DNA from: Pomacea canaliculata
Taxonomy: Eukaryota; Mollusca; Gastropoda; Architaenioglossa; Ampullariidae
Reading direction: 5' to 3'
Length of the DNA stretch: 64,000 bases
NCBI RefSeq assembly: GCF_003073045.1
Contig: NC_037590.1
Location: forward strand, 19,433,708 to 19,497,707
Within the stretch, counting starts at the first letter, position 1. Each line of letters opens with the position of its first letter. The position numbers and the translations under genes are program-made. Positions 12,294-25,900 of this stretch are shown piece after piece. The notes beneath the pieces are model-generated. The model searched no databases. It saw only the letters and a list, made by a program, of their open reading frames with translations, and was not told the DNA's origin.

Positions 12294-15200
12294 TTAATTC
12301 ATGACAAAAGATGGGTCTGAAATAGCTTGTCTGGGGTCACAAGTAAAGGACACGGTGATGGCATATCGAACACCATCTTTTAATCGTTCAACAAAATGAA
12401 CATTTTCAGAGCCTGAAGTGAAGAATGACACTCTCCCTGAAAAAAAAAAAATGACAGTTGTGTATGGTTTTATGATTTTGTCATGTAGAATGAACATCAA
12501 TTTCAATCAAATGAAATATTTTCTTTAGTAGAATCAAAATATTTATATAAAATAAAAGCTTACTTGAGGTGCTGTCTACATTCAGATCATATTTTACAAA
12601 AATCTCTAAGTCTGCATATTTGATACAAATCTCTACACATGCTCACGTGACATCAACCTGTATATTCCAGATACTCTGCACTCCTGTATCTGCTTATTTT
12701 ACACACACAAAAATCTTCAAACATTACTCTTTTATTGATCATGCTTACCTAACCTTGGCTCCACAGTTTTATTGCCATCTTTATCAATGAATACAAATCG
12801 CCCACCATCAAAGTCATCTTGAAATGTTGACAGGTATAGCAGTGATGTGTAATGGAAAGAGCCATATGTTTCCTAGTAACAGATATTTCCAGCCATGTAG
12901 TGTCATAAATATAAATATATGATATTAAATAGCAAATACGCGAAAAAGGATATAATTAAAACACACACACTACACACAAAATCATGAGATAAAAATGCAA
13001 GGACAAATGAAGTAAAAATAGATAAAAAGAAAGACTGAAGATGTTTTGAAAATACTCAATGACAAGATACACAAATGAGAACAAAATAAGAGAATATTTT
13101 CTCACTCACTTTTAAAAATTCCAAATGTTATTACATTAATTATAGATAAAATATTCATAATGAACAAACCTTTCAGCAGAAACAGCAAAGAAGCATTAAG
13201 ACAATCATACCTTGTCAACATGTGGATGCCAGTACTCATCGTGGACTGTTTTTGGTGGAGTCATATTCATGCGTGAGAAGAACGTAGGTTTAGTGAGAAA
13301 CAACTTTTGCTTTGGGATTTCAAACTCTTCTGCAATCGCCTCTTTGATCAAGTCTTTTACCTTCCTGTGTAAATGAGAAAGTATTTGAGAAGGCCTTGGA
13401 TTTTATGATTCTTTAATAAAAGTAATGAAACAGGAGTGTAAATATTCTTTCACAATGATAAATAGTTGACAAAAAAAGTATGCGTTGTGTGCACAGGTAT
13501 CTCAGGAGTAAATGTATGCATTTTAAAAATCATGCTTAAGATATTTTACAAGTTACATCATGTTATTTACTAAAAAATAAAATGGGGTTAAAATAATGTA
13601 CCTGTATATTCTAAAGTCTTCCTCTGCAAAGATTTGCTCATCTAGCTGTTTCATCAAGCTGACACAACAAAGGGTATAAAAAAATTCATAAATACTATTA
13701 AATTCTCTTCACTTAAAAATTACTTTGGATGCTATGCTATAGATAAAACATTTATCATTTTTTGTAAGATATTTTTGGTATAAACATTTAGACAGTATTT
13801 CCACTGTGTAGATGTTTACATGATGGTTAAGTGACCTTTTAAGTTTGACTTTCTAGTGTCTAACTTTACATTTCTCTGCAAATGCTTCAACATTTTTTAA
13901 AGAGTAGATTACCACAGAAAGAATGAAATTAAACCAGTAATTAAAATTTAAGTTTAAGCTTCTGTACAATATTGTTCACAAACCCTTCAATCCCCAGTGA
14001 CGTTACAAAATCTGCAGCTAGCACATCGACAAAGTCTTTCTTTAAATTAAATGCACATTATAAACAGCTGAATACCCAGAAGACACATCAGACAATCTCA
14101 TCATACCTATAAATGTTGATAAATCTTTCTCCTGCTGATAGTGCCCCTGAGTGTAAATCAAGGATAGAAGCCTTAGAAAAAAGAAAGAAAAATATCTATA
14201 ATGTTAAGCGCTATGCTTGTTTCTTGCCACCAGAACTACAGTATCTAAACTTACATTTTACATTACAGCAACAGCTACATGATATTAACTTATATTTTAC
14301 ATTACAGTTAGAACTACAGCATCTTCACTTACATTTTACATTAGTTCACACTCAATCCTAATCTTTTTTCCACTTAAAAAATTGTATCCCAAAGACCCTT
14401 TCATCTAAAAGACATTTTGATCCCATACTGCTTATATTTATCTTTTCTCAAACTTACAATAAAAATTTTTTGCAATTTTTTAAAAAGTTTTAAGTATTGT
14501 ATGTTCTTAAGTATTGCATGTAAAAAAATATGACATGGAAAGATAATTATGAACAATTATCTTACACCTCCATGAGATCCTCCAAGAGACAAACCACGCT
14601 TGGCCACACTAAACACAAAATAAGTTTTTATTATCATATAATATCAAATATCACAGAACACATAAATTGCAACAATCTCATGCAAAGACTCTTTTCAACC
14701 GAACATTAAAATTGAAGGACTCAAATGCCTGAGGTAAGAATTCCTATTTAAACGTAACCTTAGATTTCAAGACAAACAAAGCCCTTTGATTTTTCCTTTG
14801 TCTTAATTTCTTCATGGACTAAAGTGAATTCTTTACAGTACATACCCAAGAAGATGTCTGGCATCTTCTTCTGCAACTAAGTTGTCCATCACCACCCGCC
14901 CACACTTCTTTGGTTTGCACTCTAAGTTGTGATAGAATAATACAGAAGGAAAGGGTCAAAAGAAACTGTCATATAATTGAAAATATATACACTATTTTGT
15001 GCATCATGAATGACTCCAACTTCTAGAATGAATCTCATTTGGTTATGAGTAAAAGATATACTTGAAGATTAAAGAAAGTTTTATCAGGTAATCAAAATAG
15101 ATCTCTCTTCATCAGTTTAATTGTTGAAACAATAATATTCACAGAGTTTATTTCTTACTCTTTCTATTCATTTTTCTACACATTATTTCAAAATATTCAA

Positions 15201-16104
15201 TCCACACTATTGGTATCAGTCTGAAACTATATTTCTAAATTATCAATTATCAAAATATATTCCAATATAGTCTTGAAAATGTGCTCCAATTTTGATAGGT
15301 AATGGCCCCATAAAAAATGTTGAATAAAAGTCTAATTGTCAACACTTACGCATTCACACACACACCACACACCCATACCTGCTGCATGTAAACACAAGCA
15401 CAAATCACGTATTAACAATAAAAATATTGAAAAGTCAAACATAAAACTCTTGCCGTAGTGATGTGTACATCCTATAGCTGCGCCATATGTAACTAAACTG
15501 ATACAAGGCCAGAGGAAGCCGAAATCAATGCCTACCTTCAAACTCTTCACCATTATAGTCAGCAGAGCAAGGCACTGTAACGGCAACTTTTTCTCTGGCT
15601 GGACTTTTCCCCACAAACTGAATAAAATCATCTCCGACAAGAAGAAAATGAACCAGCATGTATCGGATTAGAAAAAATGTAACAGGAATAAGGAGGAGAT
15701 ATATCACTTTACTTCTGTAATCTTTCCTTGGAGGTGTTGGCAACACCGATGGTTTGGGATCTCTGTTAAAAATAAAAAGTTATAAATTATCTCTCGAATC
15801 TTTTTCACACACACACATATACACAACATCAAATTCTACCATGAATTAAAATTTAAATCTGATGGTGATTGTTTTGTTGTAAAGCACATTTTATTAAAGT
15901 CTAATGTCTCTATAACTACATAGTCAAAACTTTACGAATAGTATTATTGTGATCATCTAAGGCATATTCTTATAAAAATATTTTTGTGTTCATTATTGTT
16001 AATATGCAAATGTCAGTTTTTTAAAACTTTTTGTTTTTTGCTTGCTAAGATAAATCCTACACAAACCTTGTAGATTTTCTCTTTCGCGTGTCTTCTTTTC
16101 CCAT
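12294..16104 (-). CDS. OGFOD3: 2-oxoglutarate and iron-dependent oxygenase domain protein 3
   Basis: Prolyl-4-hydroxylase-like dioxygenase; OGFOD3 is a single-pass membrane member whose substrate is unknown. Nine exons: 16104-16067, 15762-15536, 14921-14846, 14608-14566, 14171-14107, 13658-13602, 13364-13211, 12872-12749, 12436-12294. They sum to 927 nt, an intact 308-residue protein (human is about 319). A short basic N-terminus precedes a membrane segment at about residues 32-55, making a type II signal anchor. The double-stranded beta-helix core carries the Fe(II) ligands H217-x-D219 (HPHVDK) and H275, with R285 (GVRYAITVSF) for 2-oxoglutarate. Other family blocks are GLSLGGSHGG, LDLHSGALS, EEDFRIYR, LTKPTFFSR and GRVSFFTSGSEN. 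The ATG at 16104 is the only start ahead of the membrane segment. It is divergent with the VWA3A-like gene. Confidence 0.95.
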
Positions 16105-16908
16105 TGCAATTCAAACTGAAATGAAAGCCTAAATATAGGGAAAACAATAGATGCTTCTATTTTATTTTCTGTGTTTTTATTAATATACAAAAAATCTAAA
16201 CTTCAGATGAGTCTTAAGTAAAATATAAAAATTGTCATCAAGTCATCAACATTGTAATCTTTGCAGATAGATGGCTATTTAAAGTTGACTTTAAACTTCA
16301 GTTTTTAGACGGTACAGAACATGGCAAGATTTTGTTAATGTGATTCCGTAACTATGGCTACAGGTTAGCTTCATGAATATGACGATGAAATGGAGATTTT
16401 AGACAGATTTTAACTTGCATGGTCCTGAGACGATCGTACAACCACGAATATCCGTGGTACAATGTTCACAACGTAGAGCACTTCTGATTTTCAACTTCTA
16501 TTAAAAAGCAAACACACAGGAAGCAAAGAATATGCCTCTATCAATTCTCTTTATTTTAGAAGACAACAAAATTATTAAAATAATTTAAAGCTGAAGCGTC
16601 ATCTGCTCCTCTCTGTGACAGCAACTGCGGTTCTGAGTTCCCCCCCCCATCCCCTCATCATCACAACCAATAAAGCTATTGGGCGTTAATTCACTGTTGT
16701 GTTGTATTCCTAGATTATTATAACTTGCTCTATATTAACTGCCTTAAAATTTAATATTAGTACGAAATCTTGCTCATGGCAAAAACTTTTATTCAACCAA
16801 CTGACAAAAATATATTCGCTGCAGAGCTGATTATTATATAGCAACAGCGTCAAAACAGTTATGGACGACGCGTTTACATGAACTTGTTTCTTTGCTGACT
16901 TTATTACC
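16105..16908. promoter_or_regulatory. Divergent promoter region OGFOD3 / VWA3A-like
   Basis: 804 bp separates the start codons of two head-to-head genes, so it must hold both 5' UTRs and both core promoters unless non-coding first exons lie elsewhere. It contains a C-run near 16640-16649. I saw no clear TATA box, and no full RFX X-box palindrome, which would be expected if the VWA3A-like gene is controlled as a ciliary gene. Confidence 0.55.
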
Positions 16909-19900
16909 ATGGAAAATATTTTTGGAATAAGTTCTCGGAGAAGGCTTAAAGACGTTTCTTTTGCAGATGATTCAGGGTAAGATTAACGACTAACATTTAA
17001 AAATTAATTGTCTTAGGGAACTATATATGAATGACTTATATATCTACTATTATATAAAGTAAAATATACGAATGAATAAAACAATAAAACGAATAAAAGC
17101 AGAAAGCAACCTAAATAAATATGACCGGTTGACATGTGAATTTTACGTATTAATACTTTTGCAGCTTCTGTGTTTCTTTATATTATATTTTTTTAATCTG
17201 CAGAAAATGTCCAATCGATGTACGTACAGTGTTGGTTTATTGTCATTTGCTGTAGTCTAAAATAATTTTTTAATGCGTTTGTTCAGAGAAGAAAAGGAGA
17301 AGGCAGATCAACATGAAAGAGAGAAAAATGAGGAAGATGATGAAGTTTCTGAAGAGGAGGTGACAGATATAACAGCCGATGATGATGAAGAGGAATTGGA
17401 GGAGGAGGAAAGTGAAGACAGTGATGATACTGAGTTGACTAGGTATGAGAAAATGTTTCCAAAAGTTGTATTTTAAGAAGTACTTCTTGCTGGCACTAGT
17501 CGTTTAGTGTATTCTACGTAACAAATACTTTCCATAAATATGTGGAGCTCCATCAGTAAAAACTCATGATGCATGAGCTGTTTCTTGTTGTTTTCTACTG
17601 TTTATAGTGGCCCACAGAGAGAGTGGCAAGATGTGGAAGTTAAAAATGCAAGGCCTCCACATCCATTGACTGTTACACATGTCAATCAAACTCTAGATCT
17701 CCAGGTTAGATTTACATGAGCATTACAAGGAAATGGCATTTATTTTTTTCATTTTGCGAATTTCTTCAATTTGCCAGTTTTAAATGTATATAGAAATGAG
17801 AAGATAATATGAAGCTTATGAGTTAATAAAGTAGCTATTATTTTAATAGTTTTATCTTAACCATTTAAATGTGCCTTATGAAGAGAATAAGTTTTGGAAG
17901 TTGGGAATGCAATTGTAAAGGAGAACAATTTTTGCACACTAAAGAGAGGAAGCTAACAGTTTTTTCTCCCTAATTCAGTGTTCGATATTGTTGATATTTA
18001 ATATTATAAAATAAATTATTAATAATTTAATAATAAACAACAACTTATTTTTGCAGATAAGTATGAAAATACTGTTAATTATACATTATAACTTCCAGAG
18101 GCTTAACCAAGCACTGACTATGGTGAGAGCTGAAGACCAAAGTTCTGAAGAATGGCTACAAACCCACTGTGTTGAGCACCTGAAGCTGACATTAAAAGAT
18201 CTTGTTGATAAAGGACGTATTGGCAAGTGAGTGCATTAAGTTTCCACAGGTTTTTTTTTCTACTTCCTGTCTATTTTCTCAATTCTCTGTGTATGTGTGT
18301 GCGTGTATGTGTTCTGTGTGTGTGTATAAGAGTGAGAGATTCTATATGGTTTCTGTTTGGTTGCCTGTCCCTGTTTCACTTTTATTCTTCTTTTTCTATA
18401 CCTTACCCATCTCCTCAACATACAACTTGCATATATATGAAGTCATGTGTGTTACCTTGTCATATATCATTCTTTATTATTTGATTCAGGAGATAATGCA
18501 CCTCTGAAATTTCTGTTCTAACATTTTTCTTCTAACACTTGAAATAATGTCTTTTGCTATTAACAAGAATATAATACTCCATTCTTTCTTTTGTAGACTT
18601 TCACCTGACCAGGACACAGGAAAAGTGACTCAGCATATCGAATTTGATGCATATGATGTCAATGAATTTGAATATAAACTAAATGTGTGAGTACCCTTTT
18701 TGGTATGAAAGCCAGCAGTGATGTTAAAATTATTAGCTAAAATTTTAGACTTTATTACTAATTTTTTAAAATCTGTTGGTAAATATTTAATTGCCTTTAT
18801 AATTTTTATGCTTCTTAATTATTACTTATTATTGATTGCAAAATAATAATTTTAGTCCACTGATTATCTTCTGTTTTCTGCTATTGTTTATAATTAATGT
18901 CCAATAACTATTACAATAAAATGTTTACAATAATTTCTTCATTAGATGATGTCCTTTTTGAGCTTTTCATAACTAAATGCATATTGCCATGACCTAATGT
19001 TTATTTTGTAATTGTCCAGTATTGTTAATTACTTCACAGTGTTTTTAAATGCTTAGTTAAATTTATTGTATTGTGTTGTATTCAAAACATTATGACTTTT
19101 TGTCACTTGATTTTTAGAGCCATTGAAACTTATACAAAGAGAATCAAGTGGCTTCTTCAAGGAAGCAAAAGAGTAAGGTTGCAAGTTTTGTTTTCTGTAT
19201 ACACACTGATGTGTTAACATTTCATCTGTTTTCTTTTTACATAATTGGTTTTGTTGAGGGGTTAATTGTTTTATTAACACAACAAACATTACACTAGGCA
19301 ACTAGCTGTTCTAATTTTTGTTTGTAAGATTCATCTAAGTAGTAGCATATATGACTTTGTGGCACGTGATGGGCATTTCAGAATACCGCCTGCTAAAATA
19401 GTAGACATGCCTTTTCTAGCAACTCAAATGTGTGTTCTCCATAGAAAGTATATGGGTCCCATGTACTTCACCATGGGATCCATACATTGTCAGCATTTTA
19501 TGCTGCTATTGTGATAACAGATCTGTTTGTGTATGGATGCTGTTCTCAGAAATTTCTCTGCTGCTCATTAAAGGAAACTTTTTATCTTTGTTTTTCAGGT
19601 TACATTTATTCCATTTGTTGTTTTCAATAAAATAAGTGTTCATTTTCAATTAGGTGTTTGGACATGTCAAAGGGGAACGGATAGCTGTGTGCATAGACTC
19701 TTCCAATGCAAACTTAGGATTTGGACGTCAAACAGTTCTCCAAGAATCACTTATTGTAAGCATATTTTAAGAAGCGTGTAACATATGCATCTTAATCACA
19801 GTAGAATTTTTCTGATCTTCTTCAGATAATGATGAGCTTCTTTTGTGAAATTGCTATCAAGATGCTTTTAATACAAAATAAATGCAAAATGATCTTTTTT

Positions 19901-22900
19901 CTTTATGTATAGCATCTGCTGGATGAACAGTTGTCCAAGAAGAAGTCACTTTACCTGGTGGGCTTTGGAACTGATGTTGAGCCCTTGTGGCCAGTTGTTC
20001 GTGATGTGAATGATCGCATGTAAGTTATCTGATGATCTTTGGATACAAACATAGTGTTGATAGTTCACTTCTGTGTACCTATAAATCAGATAACTTGATG
20101 CAGTGCTGTACTTCTCTGTAAAATTTTTGTTATGTTTTGGTTTATTTCTATTCATGGAAGTCTATATTAGTGTGCGTATTGTGTAAAATGCACTGAGACT
20201 ACTTTTCACATAAAATGCATTAAAAAATCTAAATATTATGATCAAATAATGCACCATTCACTAATAAGTTATGTGCATATGAGAAGGCCAACAAATATTC
20301 ACAAGTAAATTCCATATGGCTGGCTGCCCTGTCTCGCTGTAAATAGATAGAATTTGAGTCTGTCATCTTTGTTCCTCTGAGTGGGAGGTGAGAAAAAAAA
20401 ACCACAATATATTTTGCTAGCTGCTATCTGCAAAAGTATGGCTATACATATACTTTTTGCAAAATGACAGCATATAAAAACTACTATAAGTTAGCAAGGA
20501 TTAAATGTTCTCTTTCACTGAAAATTGTCTTTTTCTTTTCTGCAGACCTTACAATCTTCCTTTTTCTGATCTCTAAACCATGTATATTTTCTTGCTACTT
20601 TTTCTGTGCATTAGATTTCAGATCTGTGCATGTACATTTAGTTGATTGAAATGCTGCTTGTTAGAGTTTCTAAATTGCTATGGGGCTCTTTGATGCTTCC
20701 TTAATGGCTCAAGGAAGTGATAACCATAGTCTGCTTTTTACCGTGTTGCTCCCCAAAAGTTTATTTAAAACACAGCTTCCAACCCAGTGCTCAAACTAAA
20801 CTTTCTCCCCCATATTTTGATCAAGATCTCACACTAATTCATTTATGTTGTGTTCTTTCTTCCATGTCTGTTTGCTGACCAGTTTTGGGCTCTATGTGAC
20901 TTGTTTTGAGTCTATATATATTTCCTTGTTTGTGCATTTCACTTTGTTTTGGTGCCTTTTGAGCACATTGTGCCCACTTAATAGTAGGTAAATGTGCTAT
21001 AAAAATCTTATTATTACACATATTCATTTTTACTTTCATATTTTTCATTCTGCCATGCCTTTATTTTTATATTACATTTTCTTCTGAGTGTGTTGTGCAA
21101 CAGGTGGAGAAAATTGTCAGAAATCTTTCTGGCAGTTTTACAGGAATTATTCTCCTCCTCTCAGAAAAGATTTTTAATGAGTTCATTTCAATTGTACACA
21201 ATCCATACGTAGATGGATACACTCACATTTTCTATGTCACACTTTTTATTCATGTTGATGCAGCATTGAGGAAGGCAAGGAGTGGGTTGTACGCTTAAAA
21301 CAACTAGGTGGAAGCAACTTGCTAAAAGTCATGAAGCATGTCATGAAACTTTCAAACCTTGACACCATTGTCATCATTCTAGGCAGTGTGTAAGTGCCCT
21401 TGGAGACAAGGATCAAGTTTTGTTGGTCTTTTCTCTTTGTTGATTCTTTTGATTCTTTAAGATTGATATTGTGCAGTTTAAAACTTCTGAACAATGATAA
21501 TTTTAAACTATTCTGATTAAATAGTTCATTGCTTACTTGTAAAAAGCTCTACTTTGAAAGTCATTTCAGTAAAAGTAACCATAAAAAATCCAAAATGAAG
21601 ACATTAAAAATCCTGTTTATCACCATATGAAAGAAATAGCTATTTGCTGTAGATGAAAATTGTTTATATATATATATGTGTAAAAAAAATTTTTTTGCTT
21701 CATATTTTGATGAGAGAGCACATGCAATGAAGACTGATGGTGAAAGAGACTGTGTTTGTCTTGGAAAACATTGATATGTCAGCTAATCTTTACATTTCTA
21801 ATTTTATTTATTTATCTATATTTATTACCTAAGTCACTGTTGATAATTTCTGCCTTCACATTTGACCATTAGGCCTGACCAGCAGTCAGAACTACTCTGT
21901 GATTTCATATATCAAATGGGTATTGGGATGAAGATTCCTCTGCACACTGTTGCCTATGACTGCAGTAACACAGTCACAAATGTAATTAGCATCATATTTA
22001 GAAGTATGATTACCTTTATCACACAATATATTTATATACATACCTACTTAACTATGATAATATCTTTTGTAGCATTTTAGAGGTTTTCTTATAGTATTTT
22101 TAGCTGTTAAAGTACCTTTGTTTAAAAAAATGTGTCCCCATACTTTACGCAGTAAATTTTTAAATGTTAATATATCAATATATTTCTTCAGGATCTTATC
22201 AATATTAATGTTTGAGGCATTAGTGTTTAATTAAAACTAACTATAGAAGCATGGAGAGGTTAAGGTATATGAGTATTCAAGCTGACTTGGAATATTTCTT
22301 GGAGAGTTTTAACAGTTGTTGATAGTAAAGGGAGATGAAAAGTGTAAATGTTGATTTATTATCTTACTTTTTGTTAAGTAACTGGTAATTTTTAAGAATA
22401 AATTTAATTCTGCCTTTATTCCTTTGATGCAGATGACCCTAAGAAATATTGCTGAAGCCTCAGGGGGAAGATACCACTGTTATACTGCAAGTTGTGAGGT
22501 GGGTTGTAAGCAGTACTCTTTGATTTTGTTCAGCACATATTTTACTGGTGTAGACTAAATTAATTGGCAATACAATGAATGAAAGTGCTAAGTTTGTAAC
22601 TTTCATAGATATTACAGCATTTTTATTGTTTGGCATTGTGTAGGACATTTTACTTATGTCTTTAAAATTTTAGATGTTATGTAATATAAATAAGGCACAT
22701 TGTCTTAAAATGGAATTTAGCTTGTAGTTTCTTTTGTAGAACTTGTTGATGGCATAGTGCTGTATCCACTTGCATGGTCAATACACAAAGGTCTAGCTTT
22801 TGTTTGGTTCAGGAGCAGATTTACACTGGAACAGACATTAGCCTGCTGCTTAAGGAAATTCACAGCGCTCAGGATGTCATCAATAAGATCAAAGAGATGC

Positions 22901-25900
22901 GCCAGGGGATGATGGGTAGTGCTCTGATCAGCATTATGAATGAGGTACTTTAAATGAACTGAGGTCTCTACCAGGCTGTGTTTGTGGGTACACTTTGAAC
23001 TAAGTTGAAACCTCTAAAAAGATCTGCATTGTTTCATTAATTATGCCCAAGGATGTTAATTGCATATGGGATCTAATGGGAGACTGATGATTTAAACAGT
23101 TAAAAAAATATTGGTTGCACAAAGCAATAGTATGACAACAACATCTGAAGGGTTTTTCTTAATTGCAGATCACAAATGAAGTGGCTAAACTGCCTCAGTC
23201 ACGTTTCCTGCCACGTCCACCTGGTCATGATATGCCTCTGAGGATTGAAGTGCAGAAGTTCCAGCCTAGGTGCTCTACTGCATGGCTCAAACAACATGGG
23301 ATGAAAGGTATACATGAAGATTCTTCACCAAAAGCTGCTTGTTTTCGTTCATTTCTAAAATGAAACTGTCTTGTTACTTTCTTGGTGATTGTTTAGCCAC
23401 CATGTTTGAGATCATCCATTGATGATCTGAAAATACAGAGTACAGTCAGTAACAATGAACTTTAGAATGCTTTTTAACTGTCAGACTGTCTGAAGAAAAT
23501 TGTTCAAATACTGTTTATATTCCTTATCGCTTAGATGTGTGAATTGGTTTTTTTTTCTTTTTGTTTTGGGTTAGGGTTAAGATTCCAATTTTGTTAGTCT
23601 TAGTTTTACTGTTGAAAGTCTTATTCAGTTGTAAGATTTCTTTTTCTTTGCTACCTTGGCTCACATTTAGGTCAGTGATGTGTTGTACACTTGTTTTTTG
23701 GTAAAATTTGTATGTCAACTTTTCAGCTAAGCATCTTGATCTGTACCAAGTTCTGGCACCTAATGCCTATTCCTACCGTGAGGATTTCATTCCTGTCATC
23801 AAGCGAGCTGTTCAGTCTCAAGTTCATGAGGTCAGTAACATCTGCAATGACATTGCATTACAGTATATGTTTCAGGGGATCATTATGTATAACAAGTGTG
23901 ATAGCTTAATCTTTACTTTATGTTGTCAGCAGTTATAAAGATAATGAGCAAGAAAAAGATTCTTTTTAAGCAACTGTCATACTAGGTAATATGTTGTCTT
24001 TGGAATGCTACATCTCTATTTGACCTGACTATGGGCAAATGAAAAAAATACAGTAAAATCTCTTAATTTATTAAGACCTTCCCAATTCCGACCCAAAAAT
24101 TTTTCATGGACATTTTTTGTTATATAGAAACATAATCTTTATTACGATTACCTCCCCAAACTAATGTCAAAAATTATCAATAGAGCTAAATAAAAATAGT
24201 TACTTTGCAATATACATTTGGAAAGATAAAATTATTGTGACCAACTGTGTTTTATTGTGACTTTTTGCAGAAATTACGTTTAAAAATAAAAATTTTGTCT
24301 AAGAGAGCATCTTTGTCTGCCAGGGTACATATGTATTGATCAAATCCTCTTTACTGGAGTTAGTTCTCCTGTAAATCTTTAGTTAAACCCAACAATGAGA
24401 GAATAAGCATGACCAAGTGAAAACAAAAATGATAAAACAGCATGATAATATGGTTTTTAAGAGCATTGTTTCAAGATTTAACTAAATGAACTGGAATTTT
24501 ATGTGTTTGAAATCTCTTTGTGTAGAATGAAAGCAGACTGGTTGATCTCACTTTGTACAACCCCTCTAAGTTACCACCCGATTTGGATGGAATTAAGCAA
24601 GTCTTAATAGGTTTTACTGTATTTTCTTTTTTTTTCCTTTCTTTTTTCTTTCTTTCATCTAATTCCTACAATTTCATTATGGAACTTTAGACACCTGATT
24701 ATTATGAGATCTTTTGGGACAAAATATTATGGTTTCTGCCATTTCAGAAAGCAATGGTTCAGTTTGCCTGGCACGATGGATCCACGAAGAATATACATGT
24801 AGACTTGACGCAACTGTTTGAGTATCAGAAGCAGCTGAAAGAGGTTGTCTCTCTTTATGAGCGACGTGTTGATTGGCTGGCCAGTGGCAGCCGCAGGATC
24901 CTTGGAACAATAGTGGAGAAAAAGTGAGAGCGGTGTTATAAGAATTCCAAGTGTAGTTTGACATGTGAAACTTCTTCCACTTATTAATTTATTATGGCAA
25001 GATTTTTCTTAATTAAATATCATTTTCTAGAAGAGTGATCAATAAAACTACATTAATCTTTTACACCGGTTACATGTAAATTGAAATGTGTGACTAGAAA
25101 TTTGAAATGTGTGATTGGATCTATAAATTGTTCTATCTTCTATTTCCTTTTTTTGGCAGTGTGGTTCTGGTGATTGACACATCAGTGTCAAACGTTTCAT
25201 ACCTGGTGCACATCCAGCACTCTGTCCGCCTGTTGCTAGAGCAGCAAATAGCAAACAAAGATTACTTCAACATTATCACGTGAGCTTTTTCAGTATTTCT
25301 ATTATTAATTTGTTACTAGTTGTCTCCCTGCAGTAACCCAAGGAGTGACCACTAAGGAAAATACTGCCATTCTTAGAGCATTTTTCCCAAAAGTCAATCC
25401 CTGCCATATATCTTGAAGTGATTTCCAGAGAAACTTGATGTATGTGTGCTTTGCAGTGGATTAAAATAAAGATTTTGCTTCAGTGCATTTTCATCATTAT
25501 TATAATGGGTTTAGGTGTAGGCATTCCTGTGCTAAGACTTTGATGTCTCATTATATGTTAAGATACAATTCTGACAGTATGCAGTGATGATGTAAAGAAC
25601 TGAAATAAGAAAGAGTTTCAAGAGAAGTACAAACTGGTAAAGATTCATTACATATTTCCTGAAAGCAAAAGATTCAGCTATTGTTAAATAAGTCTATTGT
25701 TATGAATATTTTAAATAAAAATTTGACGGTTCATTTCTGGTGGTCAGTTTTGGAGGCAAAGCAAAATCATGGAAGCCAACTATGGTGAGACCAACACCTG
25801 AAAATCTGCAAGATGCTTGGAAGTGAGTTATTTTATGCAAACTGCATCATTTATTTCATCATGACCCACATGCATGTGCATAATTCTGTGTGCATGCTAA

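Noticed and set aside
13980-14040. Exon-like block on the minus strand reading DFVDVLAADFVTSLG inside OGFOD3
   Set aside because: Its acceptor phase does not fit the flanking exons, and OGFOD3 homologues read straight from INIYR to the next exon without it.
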